Below are positions 1 to 9,716 of a stretch of 35,345 bases of DNA, piece by piece. The DNA is from DASXMX01 sp036794395 (GTDB lineage Bacteria; Planctomycetota; Phycisphaerae; Tepidisphaerales; Tepidisphaeraceae). Under the pieces are notes generated by a model, which searched no databases, had not been told where the DNA came from, and saw only the letters and a list, made by a program, of their open reading frames with translations. The position numbers and the translations under genes were made by a program. The DNA lies in assembly GCA_036794395.1 (NCBI GenBank), contig DAIRGS010000039.1:1-35345 (forward strand). The letters are read 5' to 3'. Position 1 is the first letter of the stretch, and each line of letters opens with the position of its first letter.

Positions 1-2
1 AC

Positions 3-74
3 TCTGCCGCCTGCCTTCCCACCATTAAAGATGGGGTTTATGTAACGCTCACGATTGAACGTCCGGCATCTTAA
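3..74 (+). CDS. C-terminal tail of an unidentified protein (partial)
   Basis: Frame 3 is open from the window edge and ends in TAA at 72-74. The last residues read DGVYVTLTIERPAS, which has the alternating pattern of a beta strand in a real protein end. The other two plus frames end within the same stretch and look less protein-like. Too little is visible to name a family; the call rests only on residue pattern. Confidence 0.3.
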   Translation, partial: SAACLPTIKDGVYVTLTIERPAS

Positions 75-163
75 GCTGATTCAACGCCACAACCGTCCCC
101 GGCGAACGCCAGAAACCGACCGTAACCGACGAACCTCCCGTCTCTCAAAGTGGCTGGATTTGA

Positions 164-463
164 GCGCCCGATGACAACTGGATTGAATCCCTCGCGGCCA
201 TCGGCGTGTGCCTGCTGACAGCGCCCATCGCGGCCCTTGAGCTTTTCGGCGGGCAACCAGAAGCGGTTCTCAGCGGTTTGATCTCGGGTGCGATAGGCGT
301 CGGTTTTGGATGCATGGGGATTAGCTCGATTCGGGAAGCCCGTTCTGGTGGTTGCCTCCCCGCCGAATTTTCAATATTGCCAAGAATCCCGGTATTGAAA
401 GCAATCTGGGATGTGGCCCAGAAGCGACGTTTCGAAAAAAAACCGTCTCGCCTCCCAATCTAA
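164..463 (+). CDS. Possible small membrane protein, start uncertain
   Basis: This frame is open from just after a TGA at 161-163 to TAA at 461-463. It encodes two hydrophobic stretches, one around IGVCLLTAPIAALELF and one around AVLSGLISGAIGVGFGCMGI, with a short hydrophilic link: the pattern of a two-helix membrane protein. The only in-frame start I can see is GTG at 206, which falls inside the first hydrophobic stretch, so either the true start is unusual or this is a decayed gene. The last 35 residues look like out-of-frame sequence. It runs convergently into the dockerin protein, touching its stop codon. No family recognised. Confidence 0.25.
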   Translation, partial: APDDNWIESLAAIGVCLLTAPIAALELFGGQPEAVLSGLISGAIGVGFGCMGISSIREARSGGCLPAEFSILPRIPVLKAIWDVAQKRRFEKKPSRLPI

Positions 464-3252
464 TGATGCCTAACGGCACGCCCGGAGTCGTTAACTTTGG
501 CTCGCCGGTGGGGGTCGTCGTTGGCGTTCGCCATGCCCTGATCTTTCCAGTCGCCAACGCTCGCTTCCGTAGACGATGTGGGAGGAGTGGTCGGTTGCGG
601 CGTGATCGGCACCGCAACGCTGGCATTCACCGCGGCGGCGGTTAACGCCGGTGAGAATGAGGCGTTGATGTTTTTCTGCAGGAGCATGGCATCCTGGATG
701 TCGATGGATGAGTCGTAGTTAAAATTACCAAAGTCCCAGTTCAAGGGACCCGCAGTGACGTAGTGCCGCGCCATGAGGATGGCGTCGGTAACATCGACCT
801 TGCCATTGAGGTTTGCATCCCCGGTTGCGGCGACGCGGAGTTCGAGATAATTGAGACCGGTCACAACGCCGTCGGCAGGATCGACCATGGCCACGGAAAC
901 AGTGTTGGATTGAGCCGAAGCTGCGACGGAGGAAGTGATGACTCCGGTGGTAGCAGTCGGCCTGCCATCCCAGGCGCCCCCGTTGTAGCCGTTGTGAAGG
1001 TAGCGGTTGAGTGTGGCGGTCGGATAACCGTCGACGAAGAGCGTGCTTGCGCCGATGTCCAGCTCACGGCCTTTGAACGGATCGACGCCGAGCAGCTGCT
1101 CGAATAGGAAGTTACCTTTCAGGCGGAGCAGCGCCGGTAGCGGGTTAACGCCTCCGGTGTAGTCGAAATAGATAACGTGCTGAGTGGTGTCATCGAGCTC
1201 GAGGGACGAGAGTGCAAGGACTGGCCCGGTATTCAATGCGAAGCCGTCGGTAGTGCCCAGGCCGTTGACGTTGAGGATAACCTTTTGGGTTGCCGGGGGA
1301 CCGGCCAGGTTGACCAAGACGTCATTGCCCGCGGAGGGCGGGTCGGGGATGTAGTTGAGAGATTTGTTTGCGGCAGGGGTGACGGTCAGCGTGTTGGTTC
1401 CCGATCCGCCATAGATCGTTACGGGTGTGGCCGCGTTTCCGCCCCCGTAGGGGATCGTAAAGGTATCGTGCCCCGCGCCGCCGCGCACGGTGACGGGCGG
1501 GCCGTTGAGAACATCGAAGCCCACGATGTCATCACCGTCGCCCGTATTCAGTTGGATTTGGGTTGGAGTGACGAGCGTGATCTGCCGTCCCGGCGTGGTG
1601 ACGGTCGCGGCGGAGACGTTGAAGTGCTCAGAGGCGGCGGTTCCCCCAATGTTCAGCACGTCGGTGCTGGTTCCCCAGATGCTGGACTTGCCTGTTCCGC
1701 CGTCGGTGGGCGCGGGAAAGTTGACGGTGTCGCCTCCTGAGCCGGTGCCCACCATGTAGAGGGTTCCACCCATGACGGTGGCGGTGTTGTTCGCGCCGCC
1801 TGTCATGTCCAGCACGTTCAGGGGAAACCCAGGCCCCGAGCTGACGATGTTGCCATTTCCCGTGAGGCGCACGTTAATGCGGCTGACTGACGACGCCGGG
1901 TAGTTGACAGTGGACCCGTTCAGTGTGATCGCCAGATTGGACCCGTCGGCGGCTAGATCTACAGTGTTGCCCGCCTGCCCGCCAAACACGGTCAGAATGC
2001 TTCCCTCAAGACGTACGCCATCGGCCGGATCGGGCATGGTGCGGTAGCGGAAGATTTCGGTGTCATGCCCGCTGTAGGGGAAGCCCACGAGCGCGAGTCC
2101 GTCGGGCTGGAGGGCGAGTGCTCCGCTTGGGCCGCTGCCAAACCAGATGACGTCATTGAGGATCGATAAGCCGTCGGCCGCGACAGTGGTAAGTTCAACG
2201 GTGCTGTTGGTGTGTGGGACGAAGACGAGGACGGTGCCATCGGGCTGAACGAGTGATTTACCCGTAACAGCGTTCTGTGCAAAGCCCGAGTCGATTAGGC
2301 CGGCCGTTCCCCAGGATGTATCGATCGCGCCGTCCGCGGTCCATTTGACCAGGGCCATGGGCCTGTTGTTGGAATTGGAGACGACCGGGGTGTAGAACCC
2401 GCCGTCGGGGGCGGCGCTGAGTGCTCCGGCGCCGTTGAAGGTTTTGCCGTTGAACGTCTGCTGGTGCGCCACTCCGCGGTCGGCGAAGGTCGGATCCAGC
2501 GTACCGCCTGGCAGGTACCGGGCGATCATCGATTGGGACCCGGCGTATCCCGAAACGACCATGTTGCCGGTGTCGAGGAATACCAGGCCGTTAATCGCGC
2601 TGCTGTCTGAGGCGGGGCCGCCGATCATTGGCCCCAGGTCATTGATCACATTTCCGCCGGCGCCAAAGCTCATATCGAGCGTTCCATCGGTATTGAAGCG
2701 GGTCATTTCGGCGCGGTAGTGGTTACCATTGTTGCTGAAGCCAAAGGTGAGGATCTTAGAGTCAGGGCAGATCACGACACCAGAGACAAAGTCTCCGTAA
2801 CTAAAGTGATTAGCCGAATATCCACTCCCGGAGCCGAAGGTGGTGTCCGGTGTTCCATCAGGGTTGTAGCGCCAGACGATCATCTGGGAAACCGAATCGG
2901 CGGCGAGGACGAGCTTCCCGTCATCCTGGATTTCCAGATACCCGCTATCCATTTTGCTGGCCACTTTGGGCACCAGGGTCACGCCCCCGGTCCCAAACGC
3001 CGGATCGAGCTGACCGTTGAAATCGAATTTCGCCAGGCCGAATTGCCCGTTGACAATGCACGAGGTGTAGAAGCTGCCGTCGGGAAGGGTTGCGACTGAA
3101 TTGGGGGCGCTCGAGCTGGTCGGACCGAAGGTAACGTTGGCGATTCCCGAGTGGCCGAAGTATTGGTCGAGTCCATAGGAGAGTAGTGTACGGCCCTCGA
3201 GTGCTTCACAGATAAAACGATTCTGAAGGGGTCGGCGTTTTGGACTGATCAT
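460..3252 (-). CDS. LEPR-XLL surface protein with delta-60 repeats and dockerin type I region
   Basis: A secreted or cell-surface protein of about 930 aa. Residues 16-25 read EALEGRTLLS, the LEPR-XLL motif that marks exported giant proteins in Planctomycetota. Residues about 30-420 hold six delta-60-type repeats, seen as LDPAFGTGGV, PDTTFGSGSG, LDMSFGAGGN, LDPTFADRGV and IDTSWGTAGL. Residues about 430-700 are Gly/Asn/Thr-rich beta sequence with an RTX-like stretch (GDGDDIVGF, GGAGHDTF). Residues about 806-861 form a dockerin-like pair of calcium loops (GDANLNGKVDVTDA, FNYDSSIDIQDA). About 60 Pro/Thr-rich and then charged residues follow. I chose ATG at 3252, preceded by GGGGAAG, over a GTG at 3282 in the same frame. 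No enzymatic domain is seen; a structural or adhesive role is inferred. It is divergent from the 1998-aa protein. Confidence 0.85.
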   Translation of the reverse strand: MISPKRRPLQNRFICEALEGRTLLSYGLDQYFGHSGIANVTFGPTSSSAPNSVATLPDGSFYTSCIVNGQFGLAKFDFNGQLDPAFGTGGVTLVPKVASKMDSGYLEIQDDGKLVLAADSVSQMIVWRYNPDGTPDTTFGSGSGYSANHFSYGDFVSGVVICPDSKILTFGFSNNGNHYRAEMTRFNTDGTLDMSFGAGGNVINDLGPMIGGPASDSSAINGLVFLDTGNMVVSGYAGSQSMIARYLPGGTLDPTFADRGVAHQQTFNGKTFNGAGALSAAPDGGFYTPVVSNSNNRPMALVKWTADGAIDTSWGTAGLIDSGFAQNAVTGKSLVQPDGTVLVFVPHTNSTVELTTVAADGLSILNDVIWFGSGPSGALALQPDGLALVGFPYSGHDTEIFRYRTMPDPADGVRLEGSILTVFGGQAGNTVDLAADGSNLAITLNGSTVNYPASSVSRINVRLTGNGNIVSSGPGFPLNVLDMTGGANNTATVMGGTLYMVGTGSGGDTVNFPAPTDGGTGKSSIWGTSTDVLNIGGTAASEHFNVSAATVTTPGRQITLVTPTQIQLNTGDGDDIVGFDVLNGPPVTVRGGAGHDTFTIPYGGGNAATPVTIYGGSGTNTLTVTPAANKSLNYIPDPPSAGNDVLVNLAGPPATQKVILNVNGLGTTDGFALNTGPVLALSSLELDDTTQHVIYFDYTGGVNPLPALLRLKGNFLFEQLLGVDPFKGRELDIGASTLFVDGYPTATLNRYLHNGYNGGAWDGRPTATTGVITSSVAASAQSNTVSVAMVDPADGVVTGLNYLELRVAATGDANLNGKVDVTDAILMARHYVTAGPLNWDFGNFNYDSSIDIQDAMLLQKNINASFSPALTAAAVNASVAVPITPQPTTPPTSSTEASVGDWKDQGMANANDDPHRRAKVNDSGRAVRHH

Positions 3253-3478
3253 TGCTGCTTCCCCATTGTTGATACGACGCACAACTGCTTGCGGAAGGGA
3301 GAACGCCCCCAGTATCGCATGTGTCTACATCGATTGTATCGTCCCGGGTATGGATTGTTATGGCGGTGATCGCAAAAAACGGTTGGCGGCGGAGCCGCAC
3401 CGCACTAAGATGGATTCCCTTCAAGTGCTGCACGCCCCCGGGGGCGGTTGAAGGCAGATAGGTTCTAACGGGAGGAAC
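3253..3478. promoter_or_regulatory. Shared divergent upstream region of the two LEPR-XLL genes
   Basis: About 226 bases separate the two divergent starts. The plus-strand gene has a clear Shine-Dalgarno, GGGAGGAAC directly before ATG at 3479. No convincing -35/-10 pair or operator palindrome was found by eye. Promoters for both genes must lie here or overlap the 5' ends. Confidence 0.5.
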
Positions 3479-6400
3479 ATGCCGAGTTTTACATCGCCGC
3501 CCACATGTGCCACTGAGGGTAGCTGTTCGCGATCCCGTCGCAGCCGCGCCGTAGCCGAGGCGCTGGAAGGGCGGCTGCTGCTCTCTGTGGTCAACTGGGT
3601 TTCCACGGCGGTCAGCTCCGACCGCTTCAACATAATGGCCGCGGCGGACTTCAATTCCGACGGCCGGCCGGATGTGGTCGGGATCAACTCCACAGCGCAT
3701 ACGCTATCCGTCTACCGAGGCAATGGAGACGGCACGTTCCTGCCGCCTGGGTCGCAGTCGCTGGGAACGCTCGCACCCAGTGCCGCCGTCGCCACCGACG
3801 TCGACGGGGACGGCAAGGCGGATCTTGTACTCGTCGAGCCGACCGCCAACCGCGTCGAAATCCTCTTGGGAGACGGGGCCGGCCGATTCGCCCCTGCGGT
3901 CAGCTACGCCGTAGGCGCTTCGCCTGCTTCAGTTGCCGTCGCCGACTTCAACCACGACAGCCGCCCGGACATTATTACCGCCAATGCCGGTTCCACCTCG
4001 TTCAGCGTGCTACTCCAGAGCTCCACCGGGTCCTTCTATCCCGCGCCGCCGGTGCTGGCACCGTTCAACCCCACATTCCTGACGACCGCAGACTTTAACA
4101 ACGACAACAAGCTCGACGTCGCCGCCGTCGGCAACAGTGCGAATGTCGTTGTGCTGTTTGGCAACGGCGACGGTACGTTTTCCACCTACACACCGTTGAT
4201 CCCCGGCACCACGTCCCATTCGTCGGTCGTGGCCGCGGACTTCAACAACGACGGGTGGGTGGATCTGGCGGTGTCGCAGGTGGGGTCCAACCACCAGTTG
4301 GCGCAGCTGCTTAACCTGCAAAACGGCAGCTTCAACGTTCCCTCTTTCTTCGAGCTGAACACCTACGGCGGTCAGATGATTCCGGGGCACTTCCTGAACC
4401 CCACCAACTCCGACCTGATTATGACCCCCGCCAACGGGAGTGTGGGCTTCGGCGTCACCTTCGCCGGGGGACCCATCGGGCTCACCCGCACCGATCCGCC
4501 GCCCAGCCTCCCGGCTAGTACCGTATTCGCCACTGCCGATTTCAACGGCGACGGCCTATCCGACTTTGTCTGCTCGGGGAAGATCAACGCAACTTTAAAC
4601 CAGACTTTCTTCCAGCACGTCCAGCCGCTAACGTTCGTGGGGGTTAGCGGCATAGGGCCGTCGCAACCCAGCAACCTGGCCATCTTGTCCTTCTCGGACC
4701 TGCTTAAGCCCGACCCATCGACACTGCATCCACTGATCGACTGGGGCGACGGACGGTCATCCGGTGCCGCGGTCGTTTACGACGGCGGGATTAACTACCA
4801 CCTTGTCGCCAGCCACACCTACCTGTACACGCAATTCGCGCAGTACACAGTCAGCGTTACCGACGCCTTCGGCAACAACCTGTCCTTCAGCAACTCCGCA
4901 ACCGTCAGCAAGGGCACCGCAAATACCTCAGCCAGCACGCTCTCCAATCCCCTTTCGGTTAGTCCCATCTGGCCCGAGGGGATCAGCCCCGACGGCACAG
5001 GCAGCTACTGGGTCCTGGGCCACTCCGACAACGAGTACGCCGTGAGGGTCGCGGCCGACGGGTCGGCGACACGTTACGCCATCACAAACTCCCGGACCGG
5101 AACCGACCCGTTCGTCGTGGACCCGCTACACAATATCTGGGTCGTCTCCGGCACCTGGTCGGTTACGCGAGTTACGCTCGGCGGGGCCGTGGCGACATTC
5201 CCGACCCCCACTCCCGTTTCCAACGCCCTGGCAATCGGGTCGGATGGGCAGGTTTGGTGCGTCGCGCTTAATGGAGATTACACCCCCAACTCCTTCATCC
5301 ATTTCGGTCCGGAGGGCGACTACACCACTGTGCCCTTTCAGACTCCGCTCTCGGGCCTCGCACTGAACATGATGCTCGGCTCAGACGGAAACTTCTGGGT
5401 CACCGAAATCGCGCCCTTCATCGCCCGCGTCACACCCGATGGGCAGGTCACCGAGTTTCCCATCCCGCTCCCCACGGACAGTGTCGTTAGCGGCGGGTCG
5501 CAAATTACTCGGGCGCCGGACGGCGCGGTCTGGTGCGTGGTCTCCTCAGCCTTACCCACCCCCAGGGCCTATTTCGCACGCGTCACTCCGGACGGGCAGA
5601 TCGGCTTGTTTCCCGTGCCGGAGCCCGGTTGGAATTGGCAGATCAGTGCCGCGCCCGACGGATCGATCTGGTTCAATGGACAGGATTCGGTCGGGCGCAT
5701 GAACCCCCAGGGTCAGTTTACCTATTACAAAATCCCCACCCCCAGTGCTTCGGGTGTGATCAGGTTGGAATATGGCGTAGGTGGCGCGACCGCCGCGTCG
5801 CCGGACGGCAACATCTGGTTTACCGATGCTGACGCCAACACGATTGGCCGTATCGACCCGACGAAGCTCCTGAATATCACTCCCAGTCCCGACATTCAGC
5901 TCCCTCAGGGTGGAACTTTGAGTGGTCCGCTGCTCACCTTCACCGACCCCAACGGCGCACGCCCGGGCTCAACTTACGACGCCACCGTCGATTGGGGGGA
6001 CGGAACGCGCACGGCCGGCACGATCACGACCGGGTCCAACAACTCGTTCATAGTCTCGGCCACTCACAAATATCTGGCGCAGGGCCGCCACAACATCGCC
6101 GTCTCAATCGCCCCGCCTGGCGACATCGTCCAAACCGACTACATCGCAGAGAACATCACTCTCGCCACTGTCTCGCTGGTCTCGGTCACGCCCATCGTGG
6201 TGCAACGCAATACGCCAACCGACAGCAAAGCGCCGTTTCTAATCTTCTATGACCCCGACCCCAACGTCACGCCGGGTCAATTCAACGTCACCGGGATAGC
6301 GAATATCGTCGTCAGTTCCGGTCCGGTGCCGGGCCAGTTCCTAGTCACTGCACAGAACACGTTCGCAGATCCACATACCGAAACGCTGCCGATCCGGATC

Positions 6401-9400
6401 AGCATCGCCGGTCAATCTGCCCTCCTGGTTAACGTTCCCCTAGTCGTCTACCAGGGCATCTACAACACCGGTCAATTTGACCTTCCCGCTCCAGGCTCGG
6501 GCTATGTCGTCACGGGAGATTTCAACAGCGACCAAATCCCCGACATCGTCGCGGTCTCTCAATCGTCCCTAAGTGTTTTGCTGGGCAACGGCGATAACAG
6601 CTTCAAGCCCTCGGCCGATTCCACCGTTCCCACCCCGAACGGCAACCTGGTCGTCGGCGACTTCAACCACGACGGTAATTTGGACGTGGCATACCCCAGC
6701 GTCTCGACCCCACCTATGACCGCCATTCTGCTGGGCAACGGGAACGGAACCTTCGCGCCTGCCATCACGTTGGCGATGTCCTCCACACACCTAGTTGACG
6801 CCGACTTCACCGGCGACGGAATCGACGACCTCGTTGGCTCGGGCAGTCAGGCGCTCCAAATCGCCACCAGCCTGGGCAACGGATCTTTCACCGTTTCCAA
6901 CCTCCCGATCTCCGGCCAGCTCGACCAGCTTGTCACCGGCGACTTCAACTCCGACCACAAGGCGGATCTGGCGCTGGTAACAGGCGCCTCTGGCATCCCG
7001 CAGCTGATTGTGCTGCTGGGCAACGGCAATGGAACTTTCGGACCGCCTGCGGCGATCCCGCTGGAGTTCACCGCGTCCGGTACGCTCAACATGACCACAG
7101 GTGACATCGACCACGACGGTCACCCCGACCTGTTGGTGACCCAGGCGTCTGCGAACCAGATGATCGCGTTCCGCGGCAACGGCAACGGCTCCTTCGCCCC
7201 TTTCGGTTCGCCTGTCCCCCTCGAGCTTTCGCCCTCCGTCGCCCCGCAGCTTTCGGGCGTCGCGCTCGTCGACTTCAACGAGGACGGTAACCCTGACCTG
7301 GTCACCTCCGACACCGCCGACAACCAGCTCCGCATCCGCGTGGGTTTGGGTAACGGCACGTTCGCCGCAGAGTTCGCATTTTCCGCTTCAGGGCGGCCCG
7401 TTACGAGCTTTGCACTCACTGACTACAACGGCGATGCAGCACCCGACATCGCCGTCGGCAGCGCCGGCGCCGGCATCGTCACCCAAATCGACAACTCCCC
7501 CACCATCGGCGGCTCCAACGCCAATCCGGTCGCGGGTACGTTTTTCGCCCGGTCGGACGTCTTCGCGTTTTCGTCGGTTTACGCACCACTGGATATCACT
7601 AATGCCACCGCGAGCATCGACTGGGGTGACGGCACCCTTTCGCCCGGCCAAATCCTGCCTTCCACCGCCGGAATGTTTACGGTCAGCGGATCGCACCTTT
7701 ACAAGCACCCTGGGCTCTATTTCGCAACGGCGTCTATCCACCGAAATCAGTTCACGATCGCGAGTGTCACAGCCGGTTTTTTCGTGTTGCAGCCGGCGCT
7801 CACGTTCTCCTTCAGCCCGAGGCGGTTCGTTTATGGCCAACCCGCCACGGATGCTGTCGCACTGTTCCACGATCCCAACCCTTATTCGAGGCCGTCGGAC
7901 TTCTCGGTCAGCGTCAATCTTGGCAACGGCATTGTTACCCCGGGAATCATTCAGCGCGATCCCAACGGCAGCCTGGGTGACTACTTGATTATCGTCAGCC
8001 AGGCCAGCGCCACCTCCAACGGACTATTCCTCAATGTCACCCGTGCCGACGGCGTCACTCAGCGTTACAACTTCTTCCTGAACACAGTTACTGCCCAACA
8101 CGGCGGCGCCAGCATCTCTGGCAACGTCTTTGACGACCTGAATCGCGACGGCATCCTTCAGGTCGGCGAAGGGCCGCAGTTCGGTTGGCGTGTCTTTGAC
8201 GACCTCAACGGCAATGGCGTCTGGGACCCGGTCGAGCCGACCGACTTGGCCTCTCTCACGGGTATATACACCCTCTCCGATGTCCCTGCCGGCAACGCCG
8301 ACGTCCGCCTGCAAGTACCCTCCGGCTGGACCGTCACACCGCCCACACCAGCTGCGGGATTTGTCGTGCCAGTCACGTCGGGCCAGGCGATCACCGCCGT
8401 CAATTTCAGCGCCGCCCAGAACCCACCCGTCGTCACAGCCTCCCGCTTCAACTACGACGTATACCCGCGCTCGGTCACCTTCACCTTCAGCGAGGCCGTG
8501 GTCGGCGCCGCCTCCGCCGGAGCCTACGCGATCTACAACGTCGACACGGGACAGCAGTACCCCGTCGCCTTGGCGGGCTTCGATTCCGACTTGAACATTC
8601 TCACTCTCAGCTTCGCGGGCAATCTCCCCGACGGCAACTACGAGGCATTCCTTTACTCACAGTTCATCACTGACTCTGTCGGCCAGCACCTGGGCGGTAA
8701 TCCTAACAGCACCGGTGGCACCGACGCCTACCTGAGCTTCTACTCGCTTGCCGGGGATGTGAACCGCGACCGGGTGGTTGACTTCACGGACGTGAACCAG
8801 GCCTATAACCAGGCTGGCGATTATGCCCACGGCGACGTCAACGGCGACGGCTACGTCAACTTCGCCGACGCCATCATCATCGCCCGCAACTACCAGAAGA
8901 ACGTCCAACCGCCGCTGATCCAAACCGGAAACCCCATCGTCACCAGCATGCTCGACAACACTGTCATCGGCCACGCTACGGCCCCGGTGAGCCCAGCGGT
9001 GGACCCGCTGGGAAACGTGTATGTCACCGAGTTGTCCGGTTCTCCGACCGATCACCTTTTGCCGATCTCCAACACCGGAGTTCAAACCACTGTCGACACC
9101 TTCGTCAGCGACCGCACCAACCCCGAGGGACTTGTAATTCGGTCAGACGACACCAAGAGCGTCGTTGCAAGCGCGTTTAATTCCGTCAGCCGTGTGACGC
9201 TGGTCCTACCGGCGGCGCCCGTCGGCCTTAGGCAGGGCTCTAGCGCACCGACCACCGTCACTGGAACAACTACCTCACCTGCGGCCAACGCCCCTGCAAC
9301 GACCATTTCCAATCCCCCGCAGGCGATGGGCGGAGGCGCAACCCCTCCTAATAAAGGACACAAACCCGAGAAGAATCCCGATCCCAAGCTGCGCACCGCC

Positions 9401-9475
9401 GCCGCGATCTCCTCCGCCCCTGCACCTTCAGACCACGAAACCAAGGAAAAGAAGGGGCATGGGCAGCACCGATAG
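3479..9475 (+). CDS. Giant LEPR-XLL protein with VCBS/FG-GAP propellers, lyase-like propeller, SdrD-B-like and dockerin domains
   Basis: A 1998-aa exported protein. EALEGRLLLS at about residues 27-37 is the LEPR-XLL motif. Residues about 50-370 are FG-GAP/VCBS repeats (ADFNSDGRPDVV, DVDGDGKADLVL, ADFNGDGLSDFV). A PKD-like domain follows at about 420-475 (IDWGDG). Residues about 495-795 resemble the streptogramin-lyase (Vgb) propeller, with repeats such as SDGNFWVTE, APDGAVWCV and DGNIWFTDAD; the lyase active site was not verified. A second PKD-like domain (818-875), a second VCBS set (about 994-1335) and a third PKD-like domain (1378-1435) come next. An SdrD B-like domain at 1543-1645 (ISGNVFDDLNRDGILQ), an Ig-like domain at about 1650-1755 and a dockerin type I pair at 1759-1810 (GDVNRDRVVDFTDV, GDVNGDGYVNFADA) follow. 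Unusually, about 190 residues come after the dockerin, ending in a Lys/His-rich tail. The start is set by GGGAGG. Surface adhesion or structure is the likely role (inference). Confidence 0.88.
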   Translation: MPSFTSPPTCATEGSCSRSRRSRAVAEALEGRLLLSVVNWVSTAVSSDRFNIMAAADFNSDGRPDVVGINSTAHTLSVYRGNGDGTFLPPGSQSLGTLAPSAAVATDVDGDGKADLVLVEPTANRVEILLGDGAGRFAPAVSYAVGASPASVAVADFNHDSRPDIITANAGSTSFSVLLQSSTGSFYPAPPVLAPFNPTFLTTADFNNDNKLDVAAVGNSANVVVLFGNGDGTFSTYTPLIPGTTSHSSVVAADFNNDGWVDLAVSQVGSNHQLAQLLNLQNGSFNVPSFFELNTYGGQMIPGHFLNPTNSDLIMTPANGSVGFGVTFAGGPIGLTRTDPPPSLPASTVFATADFNGDGLSDFVCSGKINATLNQTFFQHVQPLTFVGVSGIGPSQPSNLAILSFSDLLKPDPSTLHPLIDWGDGRSSGAAVVYDGGINYHLVASHTYLYTQFAQYTVSVTDAFGNNLSFSNSATVSKGTANTSASTLSNPLSVSPIWPEGISPDGTGSYWVLGHSDNEYAVRVAADGSATRYAITNSRTGTDPFVVDPLHNIWVVSGTWSVTRVTLGGAVATFPTPTPVSNALAIGSDGQVWCVALNGDYTPNSFIHFGPEGDYTTVPFQTPLSGLALNMMLGSDGNFWVTEIAPFIARVTPDGQVTEFPIPLPTDSVVSGGSQITRAPDGAVWCVVSSALPTPRAYFARVTPDGQIGLFPVPEPGWNWQISAAPDGSIWFNGQDSVGRMNPQGQFTYYKIPTPSASGVIRLEYGVGGATAASPDGNIWFTDADANTIGRIDPTKLLNITPSPDIQLPQGGTLSGPLLTFTDPNGARPGSTYDATVDWGDGTRTAGTITTGSNNSFIVSATHKYLAQGRHNIAVSIAPPGDIVQTDYIAENITLATVSLVSVTPIVVQRNTPTDSKAPFLIFYDPDPNVTPGQFNVTGIANIVVSSGPVPGQFLVTAQNTFADPHTETLPIRISIAGQSALLVNVPLVVYQGIYNTGQFDLPAPGSGYVVTGDFNSDQIPDIVAVSQSSLSVLLGNGDNSFKPSADSTVPTPNGNLVVGDFNHDGNLDVAYPSVSTPPMTAILLGNGNGTFAPAITLAMSSTHLVDADFTGDGIDDLVGSGSQALQIATSLGNGSFTVSNLPISGQLDQLVTGDFNSDHKADLALVTGASGIPQLIVLLGNGNGTFGPPAAIPLEFTASGTLNMTTGDIDHDGHPDLLVTQASANQMIAFRGNGNGSFAPFGSPVPLELSPSVAPQLSGVALVDFNEDGNPDLVTSDTADNQLRIRVGLGNGTFAAEFAFSASGRPVTSFALTDYNGDAAPDIAVGSAGAGIVTQIDNSPTIGGSNANPVAGTFFARSDVFAFSSVYAPLDITNATASIDWGDGTLSPGQILPSTAGMFTVSGSHLYKHPGLYFATASIHRNQFTIASVTAGFFVLQPALTFSFSPRRFVYGQPATDAVALFHDPNPYSRPSDFSVSVNLGNGIVTPGIIQRDPNGSLGDYLIIVSQASATSNGLFLNVTRADGVTQRYNFFLNTVTAQHGGASISGNVFDDLNRDGILQVGEGPQFGWRVFDDLNGNGVWDPVEPTDLASLTGIYTLSDVPAGNADVRLQVPSGWTVTPPTPAAGFVVPVTSGQAITAVNFSAAQNPPVVTASRFNYDVYPRSVTFTFSEAVVGAASAGAYAIYNVDTGQQYPVALAGFDSDLNILTLSFAGNLPDGNYEAFLYSQFITDSVGQHLGGNPNSTGGTDAYLSFYSLAGDVNRDRVVDFTDVNQAYNQAGDYAHGDVNGDGYVNFADAIIIARNYQKNVQPPLIQTGNPIVTSMLDNTVIGHATAPVSPAVDPLGNVYVTELSGSPTDHLLPISNTGVQTTVDTFVSDRTNPEGLVIRSDDTKSVVASAFNSVSRVTLVLPAAPVGLRQGSSAPTTVTGTTTSPAANAPATTISNPPQAMGGGATPPNKGHKPEKNPDPKLRTAAAISSAPAPSDHETKEKKGHGQHR

Positions 9476-9716
9476 CAATCGTAGATGAACTGCGTTCGAG
9501 CCCCGCACAGCGCCATTCGATCCGCTCTGGTGTCGAGTTCTGGATCGGGAGAGCCAAGATTCCACTACAACTCGCCGATCGGTACTACAACACGCTGTTG
9601 GCTGCGGTCTGGTTGACGGACGGTCCCTACCACTGCTCATCAGGGGAAAGATTTCAATCGGGAGGCGGTGATATGGCAATTTGTGCAAAAGTATCCTAAA
9701 TAGCTCTCAGGAGAGA
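9476..9716. other. Intergenic stretch with a start-less open frame
   Basis: No supported gene. One plus frame stays open across the 3' end of the giant gene to TAA at about 9700 and includes the protein-like run GVEFWIGRAKIPLQLADRYY, but it has no plausible start or ribosome binding site. It may be a decayed gene end. No T-rich terminator hairpin was seen after 9475. Confidence 0.3.

Noticed and set aside
369..400. TTTCAATA / TATTGAAA inverted repeat as terminator
   Set aside because: Only 8 AT-rich pairs with a 16-base loop and no T-run; too weak to call.
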